Of a DNA stretch of 64,000 nt, positions 12,494 through 24,569 are shown in pieces (the first letter of the stretch is position 1; each line of letters starts with the position of its first letter). The stretch spans positions 40,386,114 through 40,450,113 of the forward strand of contig JASDDO010000024.1 in NCBI GenBank assembly GCA_030015575.1. The letters are read 5' to 3'. A program made the position numbers and the translations under genes. This DNA comes from Agapanthus africanus. Lineage: Eukaryota > Streptophyta > Magnoliopsida > Asparagales > Amaryllidaceae. A model generated the notes under the pieces. That model saw only the letters and a list, made by a program, of their open reading frames with translations. It ran no database searches and was not told where the DNA came from.

Positions 12494-13946
12494 CTAATTT
12501 ACAAATAAGTGGGGATATCTTGCACGCATCTTATCTTCCTTTTCCCATATCGATTCTCCTGAAGTGTCTTTTCTCCACATCACTCGAACCAAGTTGACTT
12601 TCTTGTTTCGAAGTGACTTCACTTACCTGTCCAGGATTTCCACATGTTATTGCTCACAAGATAAGTCGGGCTGTACAGTGAGCTCGGAATGATCGAGAAT
12701 ATGGCTGGGGTCACTCACATACCTTCTGAGTTGGGATATGTAAAACACATTATGCACTCCTTCCAATGAAGGTGAAAGTGCCAAGCGGTATACTACTTCA
12801 CCAACTCGTTCGAGTATGTCGAACGGTCCAATGTATCTTGGACTTAGTTTACCCCGTCTTCCAAATCGAATCTCTCTGCGGTTTGGAGATATCTTTAGAA
12901 ATACATGATCTCCCGGCTGGAACTCCAAATGACGGCGCTTTGCATCATCCCAGTGCTTCTGTCGATCTTGGGCTATGCGCATTCTTTCCCTGATAGTACG
13001 AACCACATCAACAGTTGCTACTATCATCTCAGGTCCAAGGAGTTCTCTACCTCCAATATCGTCCCAACTTAATGGCGATCGACACTTCCTTCCATAAAGC
13101 GCTGCATAAGGTGTCATTCCAATGCTTGCTTGGTAGCTGTTGTTGTATGAAAACTCTACAAGATGTAGGTGATCTTCCCACGATCCTCCGAAGTCTAACA
13201 TACACGCTCTGAGCATATCCTCCAAGATCTGATTAGTTCACTCAGACTGACCATCAGTTTGTGGATGATAAGCCGTGCTGAAGTTCAGACTTGTTCCCAA
13301 GCTCGCTTGCAGACTCTGCCAAAATTATGATCGGAACCTGGTGTCACGATCGGAGACAATACAGACCGGTACTCCATGAAGTCTCAAAATTTCCTGTATG
13401 AGTTCATGGGTATCAGAGATAGTACATATTTGATAAGTTTAAATCTTACTTAGATTCTTACCTCTATGTACTTCTTTGCTAATGTCTCAGTTGATTGGCC
13501 AACTCGAAATGGGATGAAGTGAGCCGACTTTGTGAGTCGATCCAAAATAACCCATACCGCATCGTTACCCTTGTGCTGCGAGGGAGTGCAGTCACAAAAT
13601 CCATCGTGATGTGTTACCACTGCCATTCTGGGATAGGTAACGGTTGAAGTAATCCAGCTGTTCTGTGATATTTAGCCTTTACTTACTGATACACCAAACA
13701 TTTAGCGACGTTTCTGGATACTTTACACTTCATTCCATGCCACCAGTAATTTTGACGTAGATCTTTGTACATCTTTGTACCTCCAGGGTGTACTGAATAG
13801 AGAGAGCTGTGAGCTTCTTTTATTAACTCTTCTCGAACAGAACCTTTTGGTATACATAATCTGCTGTCGTATCTCAAAGATCTGTCTTCATAGATGATGA
13901 AGTCTGTTCTGAGTCCATTCTCCACTTGTTCTCTGATCTTTTGCAA
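12494..13946 (-). pseudogene. A2 integrase with chromodomain remnant
   Basis: Integrase inserts the cDNA into the genome. From 13946 leftwards: an HHCC zinc-binding region in which the last Cys is replaced (CLVYQ for the usual CxxCQ); the DDE core with MDFVTALP (first Asp), VSDRDTRF (second Asp) and QTDGQSE (Glu); a conserved C-terminal part ending in LSPRYIGPFDILERVGEVVY; then a chromodomain-like tail (VEILDR, VKSLRNKK, MRARYPHLF). Nonsense codons interrupt the zinc-finger/core, the QTDGQSE region and the chromodomain, and there is a frameshift near 13560. A putative intron at 13394-13461 separates KYIE from EILRLHGVPV. The chromodomain is known to target such elements to marked chromatin. 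Confidence 0.88.
13394..13461 (-). other. Putative 68-nt spliceosomal intron in the A2 integrase
   Basis: On the minus strand the borders are GAG|GTAAGAA and CATACAG|GAA, both canonical. Removing 68 nt joins KYIE to EILRLHGVPV in phase 0, which is the continuous order seen in chromovirus integrases. The insert itself has in-frame stops. Confidence 0.65.
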
Positions 13947-13953
13947 CTTAGCA

Positions 13954-15611
13954 TCACTTGCTTGAGCTGCTTTGATCTGATTGAACTTGTAAATTCATCA
14001 AACTTGAAGCGTTACCTGGCATGACTACTTCAATCTCCGTCTGATGCAAGTCTTGTTGAAGCTTCCACTGAGCGGTGAGATTCATTGCTAAAGGTTGGTT
14101 ACTAAGAGCATCAGGTACCATATTCACCTTCCCTGGGTGATATTGCAGGTTGATGTCAAAGTCTGCCATGAGTTCTAACCATCGTCTCTGCCGCATATTC
14201 AACTCTTTCTGAGTAAACACATATTTCAGACTCTTGTGATCTGTGTATATGTTCGCTCGTTCACCAAGAAGATAATGACGCCAAATCTTAAGAACAAAGA
14301 TTATGACCGCCAACTCCAAATCATGCGTCGGATAATTGCGCTCATGAATTTTCAGCTGTCTTGAAGTATAAGCCACAACCTTTCCGTGCTGATGTAGAAC
14401 ACATCCTAATCCCTTACCGGATGCATCGCAATGCACTTCGAAACCTCCAGATTGGTCCGGTATAACAAGAATAGGCGCTGATGTCAATCTTGACTTGAGT
14501 TCTACGAAAACTTGTTCGCATGCTTCTGACCACACGAATTCTTCATCTTTACGTGTGAGCTTGGTCAGGGGTGTTGCTATCTTAAAAAAGCCTTCAATGA
14601 ACCTTCTATAATATCCAGCTAGACCCAAGAAACTTCGAATGTCCTTCACTGACTTTGGTGTCGACCATTCGCTTACTGCTGAAACTTTCGCTGGATCCAC
14701 ATAGATTCCTTCGCCTGATACAATATGTTCAAGAAAACCAACTTGATCTAGCCAAAACTCGCACTTGTTGTACTTGGCGTAGAGTTGATATTGTCGTAGA
14801 GTTTCCAGGACAATTCGTAGGTGCTCGACATGTTCTTTCTGACTCTTAGAATACACCAGGATGTCATCAAGGAAGATGACAACAAACCTGTCTAAGTACT
14901 CCCGGAAAACTTGATTCATTAGGTTCATGAAAATTGCTGGTGCGTTGGTCACTCCAAATGCATCACAAGAAATTCGTAATGTTCGTAACGAGTTCTGAAA
15001 GCCATTTTATGAATATCAGCTTCCTTGACCTTCACTTGATGATAACCTGAACGAAGATCTAATTTAGAGAAAATACAAGATCCACTTAGCTGATCGAATA
15101 AATCATCGATACGCGGTAGCGGATACTTATTCTTTATCGTTACTTCGTTCAAGGCTCTATAATCGATGCACATTATGTATGAACCTCCCTTCTTCTTCAC
15201 AAGTAATACCAGTGATCCCCAACTTGAAGTGCTGGGACGAATCCATCCTTTCGCCAATAATTCGTCTAACTGAGTTCGGACTTCCTTCAAACCTTCCGGA
15301 CTTAATCGATAAGGTGCTTTGATCACCGGTTGTGCTCCTGGTACTAAATCAATGCTGAATTCAAGAGCTCGATTGGGAGGCAAACCTGATATATCGTCAG
15401 GAAACACATCGTCAAACTCTCGAACCACTTCTGGCTTTGATCCTTCTTCCGCTTGAATTGTTGCAATCACTGCCTTCTTTGGTTTCGCCTTGTAAGTACT
15501 TGGCTCCAGGGTACGGTCTCCACTTTTGAAATAGAAGACCGGATGTCTGGAATCTCGAATACTACCCTCTTTTGACGACAGTCGATGGTAGCATAGAAGG
15601 TTCCGAGCCAA
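13954..15611 (-). pseudogene. A2 reverse transcriptase and RNase H
   Basis: The N-terminal RT part (14949-15611) shows [15 protein letters not shown] and [13 protein letters not shown]; the C-terminal part (13954-14952) has the catalytic FLDD box, then the Ty3-type RNase H with [20 protein letters not shown] and YTDHKSL. The two parts are in different frames because one base is missing near 14965, between EFLVM and FGVTNAP. Otherwise motifs are well kept. The frame is lost again near 13985 before integrase. It copied element RNA into cDNA in the cytoplasmic particle. Confidence 0.92.
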
Positions 15612-15873
15612 TCCATACCTAGAACCACATCGAAGTTCGGTATGTCCAGCACCTTGAAGTCAGCATCGAATTCTCTGCTGCAGACGACTACTGGACACAA
15701 GCTGTATCCCATTGTTGCCTTTAGAACACCGTTCATTGAATTGACATTCCAGCTGGATACAAGTGGTGTGACTGGAATCGCATGAGTTCGGACGAACTGT
15801 TGTGACATAAAGCAGTAAGATGCTCCAGTATCGAAAAGTGCTAGTGCAGGAAGTGAGGCTACTAAGATTGTAC
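15467..15873 (-). pseudogene. A2 aspartic protease
   Basis: The retropepsin active site DTGAS is encoded near 15818-15832, followed by [18 protein letters not shown], the usual second motif of gypsy proteases. The frame then shifts by one near 15530 before RT. The family sequence that normally continues upstream (VVTG then TLLV) is split here by the intron at 15874-15961. It would cleave the Gag-Pol precursor. Confidence 0.85.
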
Positions 15874-15961
15874 CTAAGGTATGTGGAATATGTTTTAGGT
15901 ATAGGAAAAATATGTAGATGGGTGTTAATACTGAAAGAAAAGCTTGAAAAGAAAGGGTTAC
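15874..15961 (-). other. Putative 88-nt intron at the A2 gag-protease junction
   Basis: Minus-strand borders are ACCG|GTAACC and CCTTAG|GTACAATC. Removal gives EVITG-TILV, the uninterrupted order expected for this family, with a phase-1 junction. The insert has a pyrimidine-rich stretch but the acceptor (CTTAG) is weaker than that of the other two introns. Confidence 0.55.
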
Positions 15962-16205
15962 CGGTGATGACTTCGCCAGTGGCCTCAGCTTCTTCCACGG
16001 TCATCATGAAAGCCTGTCGCCGTGGTACATTCCTCCTGGCCGGAGGAGCATTCCTCGGAAAGTTCCGTTGATCTTAATGGAACTGACGAGGAGGAGGTGC
16101 AGTCAGTGGTCCTTTAGGTGGTGGAGCAGGGAGAGGGAGTCTTGGAGCAGGTGCCTGAAGGGCTGGTCTCTGCTGGTAAGTGATTGCTGGCCTGGGTGCA
16201 GCAAT
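15962..16205 (-). pseudogene. A2 gag, 3' piece
   Basis: This is the C-terminal end of gag, left of the nested copia B1. It ends with NVPRRQAFMMTVEEAEATG and aligns with the end of the A1 gag near 31180-31260. The rest of gag resumes at 26464. Confidence 0.75.
16201..16205. other. Target site duplication of B1, left copy (GCAAT)
   Basis: GCAAT at 16201-16205 is repeated at 26459-26463, immediately outside both LTR termini of B1. Confidence 0.92.
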
Positions 16206-18095
16206 TGTAAGTCGATGTACAACACCCCACGACTTGCGGGGAGGCGGAAAAATGAAAAACGATCTTGTTTAAAGCGTAAACATCGACTAACCGAGAATCT
16301 TTGCATAAACAATAACTAACAACAAACATAGGAGTTAACAACTACTATGAAAAGTGATTATACCTATAGAACCGAGTCCTTCGTATTGTCGTTCTCCACG
16401 TCCTCTCCGGCCTTCTCTAAGTAGTAGAAGGTCCACCCGAGAGCTTTACTACAAGCTTCACCTCAAACTAGAGGTAACTAGGTTTCTTAAATCGCTAATC
16501 TAAGCAACCTAGGTGATATAGAGAATGGTTAAGGATTAAGTAGTCTAATCTAATCCTTGTACTCAACACATGAGAGGGGAGGATTAGGGTTTGAAGAGGG
16601 AGAGCTTGAGGAGAGAGAAAGTGAGCAAGAGAATGAGATGAGATAATGATGTATCATAATATATATCAAGCATTATTATTTATCCAATAAAAGAAAATAA
16701 AGGATTTACAACCATGCTTGATAAATACTAAGGGTGATTCATCTCCATGAGTCATTAAGCATTTATGATGCATTAATGACATGGATGAATCACTCATATG
16801 ACTCACTAATCCAATTTAATGCATATGCCACCTTAACCCCCAAGTCACCATCTTCTAGAAGCTTCTCGCGCAATTACGAAAACGCCCCTCCTATCCGTGA
16901 AAACACGGAAAAACTTTAGACTGTATAAATCCAATAACCGGATACTAGAAACTGGCTTAAACCAAAGCCGGCTAGTAAAAAATGTTCGGATGTCGTACGT
17001 GCGTAAACACACGTATGCGTCCGAACCCTTGTCGTAAAACCATACGACCTCTATATCGTTTCGCCTGGAGCAGGGAAACTCTCTGTGTGGGACTCTAGAG
17101 ACTCGAATACTACGCTGGCAGTGGGTTTAACTACAGACCGCAAGCGGCACTAGCTGTACGTAACGGTCCCCAGGTAGATGTCGATAAGAAGGCCGATGAG
17201 GAAACCCATCCGAACTCCTACTGAGTCTGATGTGACAATCTCCGTACAGTCCGGTCTGTTCGTCTAAGACTATCGCATATCGGGCCTAGGGGACGGCAAG
17301 CGTCAGTCCCCTAATAGCGGTATAAGTCATGTCGGAGCGAAGCCCATTACACCCTAAGAAACTACTGGAACCTACCAGCAAATCTCGCTTGCCCTGGCCA
17401 GGGACTTTGCGTAATAGCTCTCTGACACAGCGCGATATCAACCCCCAATACTGGGAGAGACGAATCCTGTCTAACCACCACTGCCTCCAAGTGCTCGGGA
17501 CTGTACCCAACTGCTACCTGTTTGCACGACCCCTTTGAGTCGTGGTAGGGTAGCAATCTAAGAACAGTGGGACACACTCGAGGCGAAGTAGCAGTATCAA
17601 GTCTGCGGACTATGCTGTACTTATGTCACCTGGGAACTGTTCACTGACGACTGGTATAAAACCAACCAACAGTTCCCTGTGAGTCCTGTCCGGTGTACCC
17701 GTAACCTAACGAGCACCTGCATACTATCTCCAGTACAACGTACTGACGGCCGTGGGACAGACCATCTCCCCAACTGGGATGAGAAGCGTACACACTAGTC
17801 TACTCCGGAGTATCGATGCCCTGTCTCGATAATCCAACGACTAGGGACCTGAATAAGGATGTGCTTGTAGACTACCATGCCCCCACTAGTATGACTGCCA
17901 TCACAACGCTGGTAGTCAAGCAAGATCCTAAGAGCTCTATCAATACGTATACTCACATATTAAGATAGAAAAACCAAGTAGCATACTACCATGTTTAGCA
18001 AGACTGTTATATACATGTGAATATCCCAAACTTCCATTAAGTAATATACAAACTAGTATGATACAATAATGGCCCCTAGGGCATATACACTAACA
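16206..18095 (-). repeat. B1 3' LTR, 1890 bp
   Basis: Plus-strand ends are TGTAAGTCG...CACTAACA. On the minus strand it begins TGTTAGTG. An AT-rich TATATAT stretch near 16660-16672 is a candidate TATA element for minus-strand transcription. Short open frames inside are not genes. Confidence 0.95.
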
Positions 18096-18107
18096 ATCTC
18101 CCACTTG
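18096..18107 (-). promoter_or_regulatory. Polypurine tract of B1
   Basis: CAAGTGGGAGAT on the minus strand lies directly before TGTTAG. The same word is found in B2 at 42191-42202. Confidence 0.9.
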
Positions 18108-18109
18108 CA

Positions 18110-19626
18110 CTAGGGCCATGTACTGGCATATCGAAGACCAATCATCTCGAGTAGCCTCTCGAACTGAATCTGAGGTAGGGTCTTCGTGAATGGATCAGCA
18201 ATGTTCTCTTCAGTAGCAACTCTCCGAATCTCGATCTCCCGACGATCAATGATCTCCCTGATCAGGTGATACCGCCTTAAGATGTGTCTGGACTTCTGAT
18301 GGGACCTTGGTTCCTTCGCTAAAGCTATAGCTCCGTTGTTGTTGCAATACAGAGGTATTGGATCAACAATGGTAGGAACCACCTGAAGTTCTATTAGGAA
18401 CTTCTTCATGCAGACCGCTTCTTTTGCGGCATCGCAAGCAGCTATATACTCCGCTTCCATCGTCGAGTCAGCAACGGTGTCCTGCTTGGAGCTCTTCCAG
18501 TACACCGCCCCTCCATTGAGGGTAAAGACATAACCTGACATGGACTTGGAATCGTCCTTATCACTCTGGAAGCCGGAATCAGCATAGGCCTCCATCCTAA
18601 GGTCTTTTCCGCCGTAAACCAAGAACATCTCCTTAGTCCTCCTCAGGTACTTGAGAATGTTCTTTACTGCTATCCAGTGCTTCTCCCCTGGGTCTGACTG
18701 ATACCGGCTTACCACGCTTAGTGCGTAAGCTACATCTGGTCTGGTGCACAACATCGCATACATTATAGAGCCTACCGCAGAAGCATAGGGTATAATAGAC
18801 ATGCGTTCCCTTTCCAAATCAGTCTTGGGAGACATCTCTTTGGATAGGGTGATTCCGTGACAAGCCGGTAGATTACCGCGCTTAGAATCTTCCATACTGA
18901 ATCTTTTCAGTACAGTGTCGATATACCTGGACTGCGAAAGTCCCAACATCCTCTTGGATCTATCACGATAGATCCGGATCCCCAGAATGTAAGAGGCATC
19001 ACCCAGGTCTTTCATGGAGAACCAGTGTGACAAGAATCCTTTGACAGATTGTAGCATAGGAATGTCATTTCCTATCAATAGAATGTCATCCACGTACAAG
19101 ATGAGGAATACGACACTTCTGGCTACAACTTTACTATATATGCATGGTTCATCTGGATTTTTGATAAAGTCATATTCTTTGACTGTTTCATCAAAACAGA
19201 TGTTCCAACTCCGCGATGCTTGCTTTAATCCATAAATGGATTTAAGCAACTTGCATACTTTCCCACTGCTCCCACTCTGATTGAAACCTTTGGCTGATCC
19301 ATATAGACGCACTCTTCTAAATTACCATTTAGAAAAGCTGTCTTTATGTCCATCTGCCAGATTTCATAATCATGGAAGGCAGCAATAGCAAGAAGGACCC
19401 GAATGGATTTGAGCATAGCCACTGGAGAAAAAGTTTCGTCATAGTCCAAATTAGGTCTTTGACGAAAACCCTTTGCAACAAATCTAGCCTTATAGGTTTC
19501 CACCTGTCCATCTACACCAATCTTTTTCTTGAAGATCCATTTGCATCCTATGGGTTTTACCCCATCTGGAGCAAAGTCCAAAGTCCATACTTTGTTGGTG
19601 TACATGAACTCCATTTCGGTCCGCAT
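18110..19626 (-). pseudogene. B1 reverse transcriptase and RNase H
   Basis: From 19626: WIFKKKIGVDG, YKARFVAKGF, DYDETFSPVA and QMDIKTAFLNG of the RT fingers, then SIYGLKQASR, the catalytic LYVDDILL, and the copia RNase H (AYADSGFQSD, MEAEYIAACDAAKE, SRHILRRYHLIRE, ADPFTK). One frameshift near 19300 divides it into 19225-19626 and 18110-19312. The C-terminus ends three bases from the PPT, as usual in plant copia elements. Confidence 0.93.
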
Positions 19627-20514
19627 TGCATCTAGCCATCGTACCGAGTCACCGCTCTGGATGGCCTGCGGAAGCCAGTAGGTTCATCATCATCTATGAT
19701 GCAATCCTCTCTATCCCCATCTATGAGAAAACCGTAGTATCTCTCAGGCGGATGAGACGGCCTACTACTCCTGCGGAGGGGTGCGGGAATGTCCTGTTCT
19801 TTTTGAACTACTTGTTCTACCAAACTTTCAGTATTAGTTTGTGGTTCTGGAATTTCTTCCAGTTCTATTTCGCTCCCACTTATTTCCTTTTCTAAAAACT
19901 GCTGTTCTAGAAAATGGGCATTACGAGAAACAAAAACCTTTTGTTCCTCTGCGTAATAGAAATAATATCCTTTGGAGTTCTTTGGATATCCCACAAACTT
20001 ACACTTTACTGATCGTGCCTCGAGCTTGTCCACATGCTGCTTTTTAACAAAAGCTGGACATCGTACCGAGTCCGCATTGCATCTAGCCATCGTACCGAGT
20101 CGCCGCTCTGGATGGCCTGCTGGAAGCCAGTAGGTTCATCATCATCTATGATGCAATCCTCTCTATCCCCATCTATGAGAAAACCGTAGTATCTCTCAGG
20201 CGGATGAGACGGCCTACTACTCCTGCGGAGGGGTGCGGGAATGTCCTGTTCTTCTTGAACTACTTGTTCTACCAAACTTTCAGTATTAGTTTGTGGTTCT
20301 GGAATTTCTTCCAGTTCTATTTCGCTCCCACTTATTTCCTTTTCTAAAAACTGTTGTTCTAGAAAATGGGTATTACGAGAAACAAAAACCTTTTGTTCCT
20401 CTGCGTAATAGAAATAATATCCTTTGGAGTTCTTTGGATATCCCACAAACTTACACTTTACTGATCGTGCCTCGAGCTTGTCCACATGCTGCTTTTTAAC
20501 AAAAGCTGGACATC
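19620..20514 (-). repeat. 451-bp tandem duplication in B1 pol
   Basis: The segment beginning CCGCATTGCATCTAGCCATC at 19621 recurs at 20072, and the copies stay nearly identical to about 20062 and 20514 respectively. It encodes the integrase C-terminus to RT linker (KIWGCPAFVKKQHVDKLEA, EEIPEPQTNTESLVEQ). The period is not a multiple of three, so it shifts the frame. The left copy also lacks one base in GCTGG. A short GTACCGAGT filler marks the junction near 20062-20071. High identity suggests a late event. Confidence 0.93.
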
Positions 20515-21037
20515 CCCAAATCTTCATATGCTGAAGATGGGGTTTCTTCCCACTCCACATCTGATATGGGATGGTAGGCACAGTCTTGGTAGGAGCCCTG
20601 TTCAGAAGATATGCCGCTGAATCTAGCGCATAACCCCAAAAAGATCGCGGTAACTCAGCATTACTCATCATGGAACGTACCATGTCCAATAGGGTTCGAT
20701 TCCATCTCTCTGATACACCGTTATCCTGTGGAGTGTATGGAGGAGTAAGCTGAGAGAGAATTCCTTTCTCTTTTAGGTAACCTAGGAACTCGGCACTCAA
20801 GTATTCACCACCTCGATCAGATCTTAGTGTCTTGATACTTTTGCCGGTTTGGTTTTCTACTTCATTCTTATACTCTTGGAATTTCTCAAAAACCTCGGAT
20901 TTATGTTTCATCAGATAAATGAATCCGTACCTTGAGTAATCATCCGTGAAAGTAATGAAATAGGAAAAACCACCTCTTGCATGTGTAGACATTGGACCAC
21001 ATACATCGCTGTGTATGAGTCCTAAGAGCTCGCTCGC
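20006..21037 (-). pseudogene. B1 integrase
   Basis: The core shows FTDDYSRYGFIYLM (first Asp), LRSDRGGEYLS (second Asp) and TPPYTPQDNGVSERWNRT (Glu), then FWGYALDSAAYLLNRAP and a C-terminal region running into the duplicated segment. The zinc-binding region lies upstream in 21038-22501 (LWHCRLGHINERR, CQSCLKGK). A TGA at 21038-21040 separates the two parts, which are otherwise in the same frame. Confidence 0.92.
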
Positions 21038-22501
21038 TCATACTCCATGTCCAGTAAATGGAGTCTTTGTCATCTTTCCTTTGAGACAAGATTGACAAGT
21101 GTCATAAGTTTGATATTCAAACGAGTCCAAATATCCTTCTCTATGCAACTTAGTCAACCTTCTCTCATTGATGTGACCCAGTCTACAATGCCATAAGAAA
21201 GCTTTATTTAAATCTGGAGACTTTCTTTTTAGTGTGTTCTGGACATTGAAAATTTGGAGTTGGTTTAACACATATATACCGTTTTCCAGTGTACCGGACC
21301 CAATCAAACTATGATTAAGGTGGATGTTAACAACACCACTTCCAAACGTGAAATCATAACCTTTATTTGATAACAAGGAAACAGATATGATATTACACGT
21401 TAAGCTGGGTACACAAAAACAGTTATGTAAAACCAAAATGTGTCCACTCGTCAATCCCAGGTGATAATCCCCTACGGACACAGCTCCCACGCTAGCTCCG
21501 TTAGCAACCATCAGGGTCATATCACCTTCCTTCAGCACTCTACGGTTTCTCAGTGCCTGCAATGAATTGCAAATATGAGATCCCGATCCGGTATCCAATA
21601 CCCAGGAAGTAGAGTTGATTGACAGACAATTCTCAATTACAAACACACCTGAAGTCGAAGCCACAGCTTGCTTCGGTTCCTGGTTCTTGGCGTTCCACGC
21701 CTTACAATCCTTTTTCCAGTGCCCTTTCCTGTGACAATGGAAGCACTCATCCTGGCCAACTACTGGTACCGCAAACTTTTTCTTTCCCTTCCCTCCCACC
21801 TTACTTACACCTCCTCTAGGTTTGGTGGCGGTCTTCTTTTTCCTTCCTTTGGCCCTAGCCTTGGATCCGGAAGAAGAAGCACCGCTAACAAACATAGCGG
21901 GTGTTTCCCTTGCCTTCTGCAAGATGCCCTCTGCACTCCTTAACATGTTCAGGAATTCCGGAAGTTCAACTTCTTTTCTTTGAATGTTGAAGTTCAGGAT
22001 AAACTGGGCGTAAGTGGAAGGAAGGGACTGGAGAATAAGGTCTGTATAGAGATCATTATCCAAAGTCGTCCCAAGGTCTGCGAGCTCTTCTATATAGCCG
22101 ATCATCTTTAGGACATGTTCTCCTACCGATGACCCGACAGCCAACCTCGCTCGAAACAAGTTCTTAGAGGTCTCGTATCTTGCTATACGAGATTGCTCTC
22201 CATAAAGTTCTTTTGTATGGAGAAATATGGCATCTAGTTCCATATTCTCGTGCCTCCTCTGATGTTCATTGTTCATCGAGGCAAGCACGATGCACTTGGC
22301 TTTCGCACAATCGAAATCCCAGGTTTTGCGGATTTCCTTATCCGCATTACTGGATTTGGGACCATGGACAGCAGGTGCCTTAGCGGTGAGTACGTATCCC
22401 AATTTGTCATAGGTCAAAGCCATTCTGACATTCCGCAGCCAATCTTTATAGTTTGGCCCTGTCAGTATATTTTTCTCTAAAAGTAACTTAAGTCCAGTCA
22501 T
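21038..22501 (-). CDS. B1 gag, protease and integrase zinc region
   Basis: I chose the Met at 22501 (MTGLKLLLEKN) because a Gag of this family usually starts MTGLK/NFxxxLxxxN; the open frame extends 16 codons further upstream. Order: Gag helical region (TGPNYKDWLRNVRMAL, LPSTYAQFILNF), basic linker, one CCHC zinc knuckle (CFHCHRKGHWKKDC), protease (SWVLDTGSGSHICN), then the GAG-pre-integrase region (LWHCRLGHIN, CQSCLKGK). It stops at the TGA shared with the integrase entry. Gag forms the particle; the protease processes it. Confidence 0.9.
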   Translation of the reverse strand: MTGLKLLLEKNILTGPNYKDWLRNVRMALTYDKLGYVLTAKAPAVHGPKSSNADKEIRKTWDFDCAKAKCIVLASMNNEHQRRHENMELDAIFLHTKELYGEQSRIARYETSKNLFRARLAVGSSVGEHVLKMIGYIEELADLGTTLDNDLYTDLILQSLPSTYAQFILNFNIQRKEVELPEFLNMLRSAEGILQKARETPAMFVSGASSSGSKARAKGRKKKTATKPRGGVSKVGGKGKKKFAVPVVGQDECFHCHRKGHWKKDCKAWNAKNQEPKQAVASTSGVFVIENCLSINSTSWVLDTGSGSHICNSLQALRNRRVLKEGDMTLMVANGASVGAVSVGDYHLGLTSGHILVLHNCFCVPSLTCNIISVSLLSNKGYDFTFGSGVVNIHLNHSLIGSGTLENGIYVLNQLQIFNVQNTLKRKSPDLNKAFLWHCRLGHINERRLTKLHREGYLDSFEYQTYDTCQSCLKGKMTKTPFTGHGV

Positions 22502-24555
22502 TTTCAGGGTCGCTGCAATTAGGAGAGAGAGAAGAAAACTCTTTAGCATGATGCTCTTGCAAGTTTAGAGTGGTTTTTAGTTTATCACTGGATGGCTCCA
22601 CTGTTTCTCGAATCCTTCCTCAAACCATAAAAGAAGAATTAGCCAGGACTATTCTCACTGTACAATTCTTGCTTAACCGTTCAGCCAGGCTAGTGTCGAT
22701 ACTTCGAGGGAGGTTTTCCAATGCTTTCGCGAAGTTCCTTAATTAAAGAACATCTTTTCTCTGGGGGCGTAACCCCGCTGACACCTTTCTTGATACCTAC
22801 TTGGTTTATAGCATTGATTGTTAAGTGACGAATATCCTGATAAGTAGCATATACTCACAGTAGGATCGGGATCCAAATATCATTGTCTGATAATGCTGAA
22901 GGAATCCTACCAACATTCATCAAACTCCAAATGGTATGCATCTCTTTGTAAATTTCAGTTTCTTTAAAAATTCCCGATATATATTTTTGCCCCATGCTCT
23001 TATGACCTTGACTTTGGTCAAAATGTCATAAGTCACATGTCAAGTTCTACCCGTCATTACCTTGTCAATTTGAACACATCCGTACATACCCCTGACTTTG
23101 GTCAAATGATAATACGACTGTCCCAAACTAACTCATCTATCTTATGTAACAAATGAAAACCCAGCAGCTACCAAACACCATGCCTTGACTTTGGCCAAAA
23201 TGCATAGCTTGAATACTACTAAATACCCAAATGAAATGACGGAGGGCTACGAATGGTTTTGGCGAAACCGTGAACGTAGTGAACTTGATATAACCGAAGG
23301 AACCTGATAGCTTTTAAAAGGAGTGGTTAAAGCTCCGCATTTAAAAAATATCTGTTTTAAAATTAACCGAGTGGTTTCTTTTAAATTGTTCCAACGATTA
23401 AACTTTTGGTTTATTTTCTTTGCATTATAAATAATGCGTCCCATCATTAACCTATCATTGCAGAAAACAACGAAAATACAGCGGCCTCTTATGCCATCTG
23501 CATTCGCCACGGGGTCCCGTCATCACCCGTTAGGTTACTTAACTAACGGCAGAGCGGGGGCTGAGCTAGCGCGGGTGTAAAACATAAGTGACGTCTAAAT
23601 AGCTATCATATATAGATATTGTACATACGTCGGACACAATAATAGGCATTCCAGATCTCATATGAACTTTATTGGATTTGCAAGCAATCCGCGTTTGTTT
23701 AGAGCCTACAACAAAAGACGGATTACACAGTTGTGATGAATAGCCATTACCCCACCCTAGACCCCTACGGGTACGGCAAACTACCCGTCAAATACCCGAA
23801 GTGAAGCGGTCTCTCTCAACAAAGTGAGTAGGCCACTAAACACTTCAAAGTACCCGGTAGTTTGTCCACCCCACCTTGGGTCTATCCTAGAAGCAAAAAC
23901 AGTAAAATGAAATAATGCAACGGTGGCTACAACCGCAACCTGGATGTGCCCCGCAAAATAATATTACAACATATTACAATTACATCGAATGAATTAAAAT
24001 AATAACCCATCACAAACCCCGGATAATCATCACAACAGTCCAATACAGTTCACATCCACAAACAGTAAAAACCATTACAGAAATGTGCAACTCCCTGCCA
24101 ACCGACATATTAGCAGTTAAGGAAGGTTTACGAACACATTATACAATCACAGATATAATCATATTAGCAAACATCGTAAAATTTCGATCGAGCAAAACAC
24201 TTTAGATTCTACTGCAAAACTTCTCTGTGCACCTGAGATCTTAGCAGAAAATAAAATATCTAGAAATATCACTGTTAACACAAAGGGGTTACTGGAAAAA
24301 TTTGGGCCGACTCGGCCCTAACTCGGACGCGGATCGCATGGATCCGCCGTGGTTCCGCGGTGAGTTAGCCGAGTTGGGAGTCCAAATTTCTTCAGTTGCC
24401 CTATAATTTCATGCTTGTTATTCTGCAGGTCCCTGAAAAAATTTTAGGGCCTGTTTTAATTTCGACAGAAACTGTGTAAAAACGATGATCTTTCCGGTTC
24501 TTTTTGCGTTCGAAATACTAACGACTTTGCTAATGAGTTAATTATTGTTTAGCGA
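22502..24555 (-). other. Long untranslated leader of B1
   Basis: About 2 kb between PBS and gag holds no gene. It includes a long stem-loop (23778-23863) and three TTGACTTTGG-type repeats at 23006-23025, 23090-23107 and 23182-23202. The last 100 bases before gag, with GTTTTCTTCTCTCTCTC, match B2 just before 39168, so the leader belongs to the family. Confidence 0.75.
23778..23863 (-). promoter_or_regulatory. Leader stem-loop of B1
   Basis: AAACTACCCGTCAAATACCC at 23778 pairs with the arm at 23841-23863 that ends GGTAGTTT. The helix continues inward with GGTCTCTCTC against GAGTAGGCC. A differently worded hairpin sits at the same leader position in B2 (37714-37784), next to the conserved AGGGGTCTAG and GGCTATTCATC blocks. 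Confidence 0.6.
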
Positions 24556-24569
24556 GGCTCTGATACCGC
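24556..24569 (-). promoter_or_regulatory. Primer binding site of B1
   Basis: GCGGTATCAGAGCC on the minus strand directly follows the 5' LTR end TTACA. It matches the usual plant initiator Met-tRNA primer site of copia elements. Confidence 0.9.
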
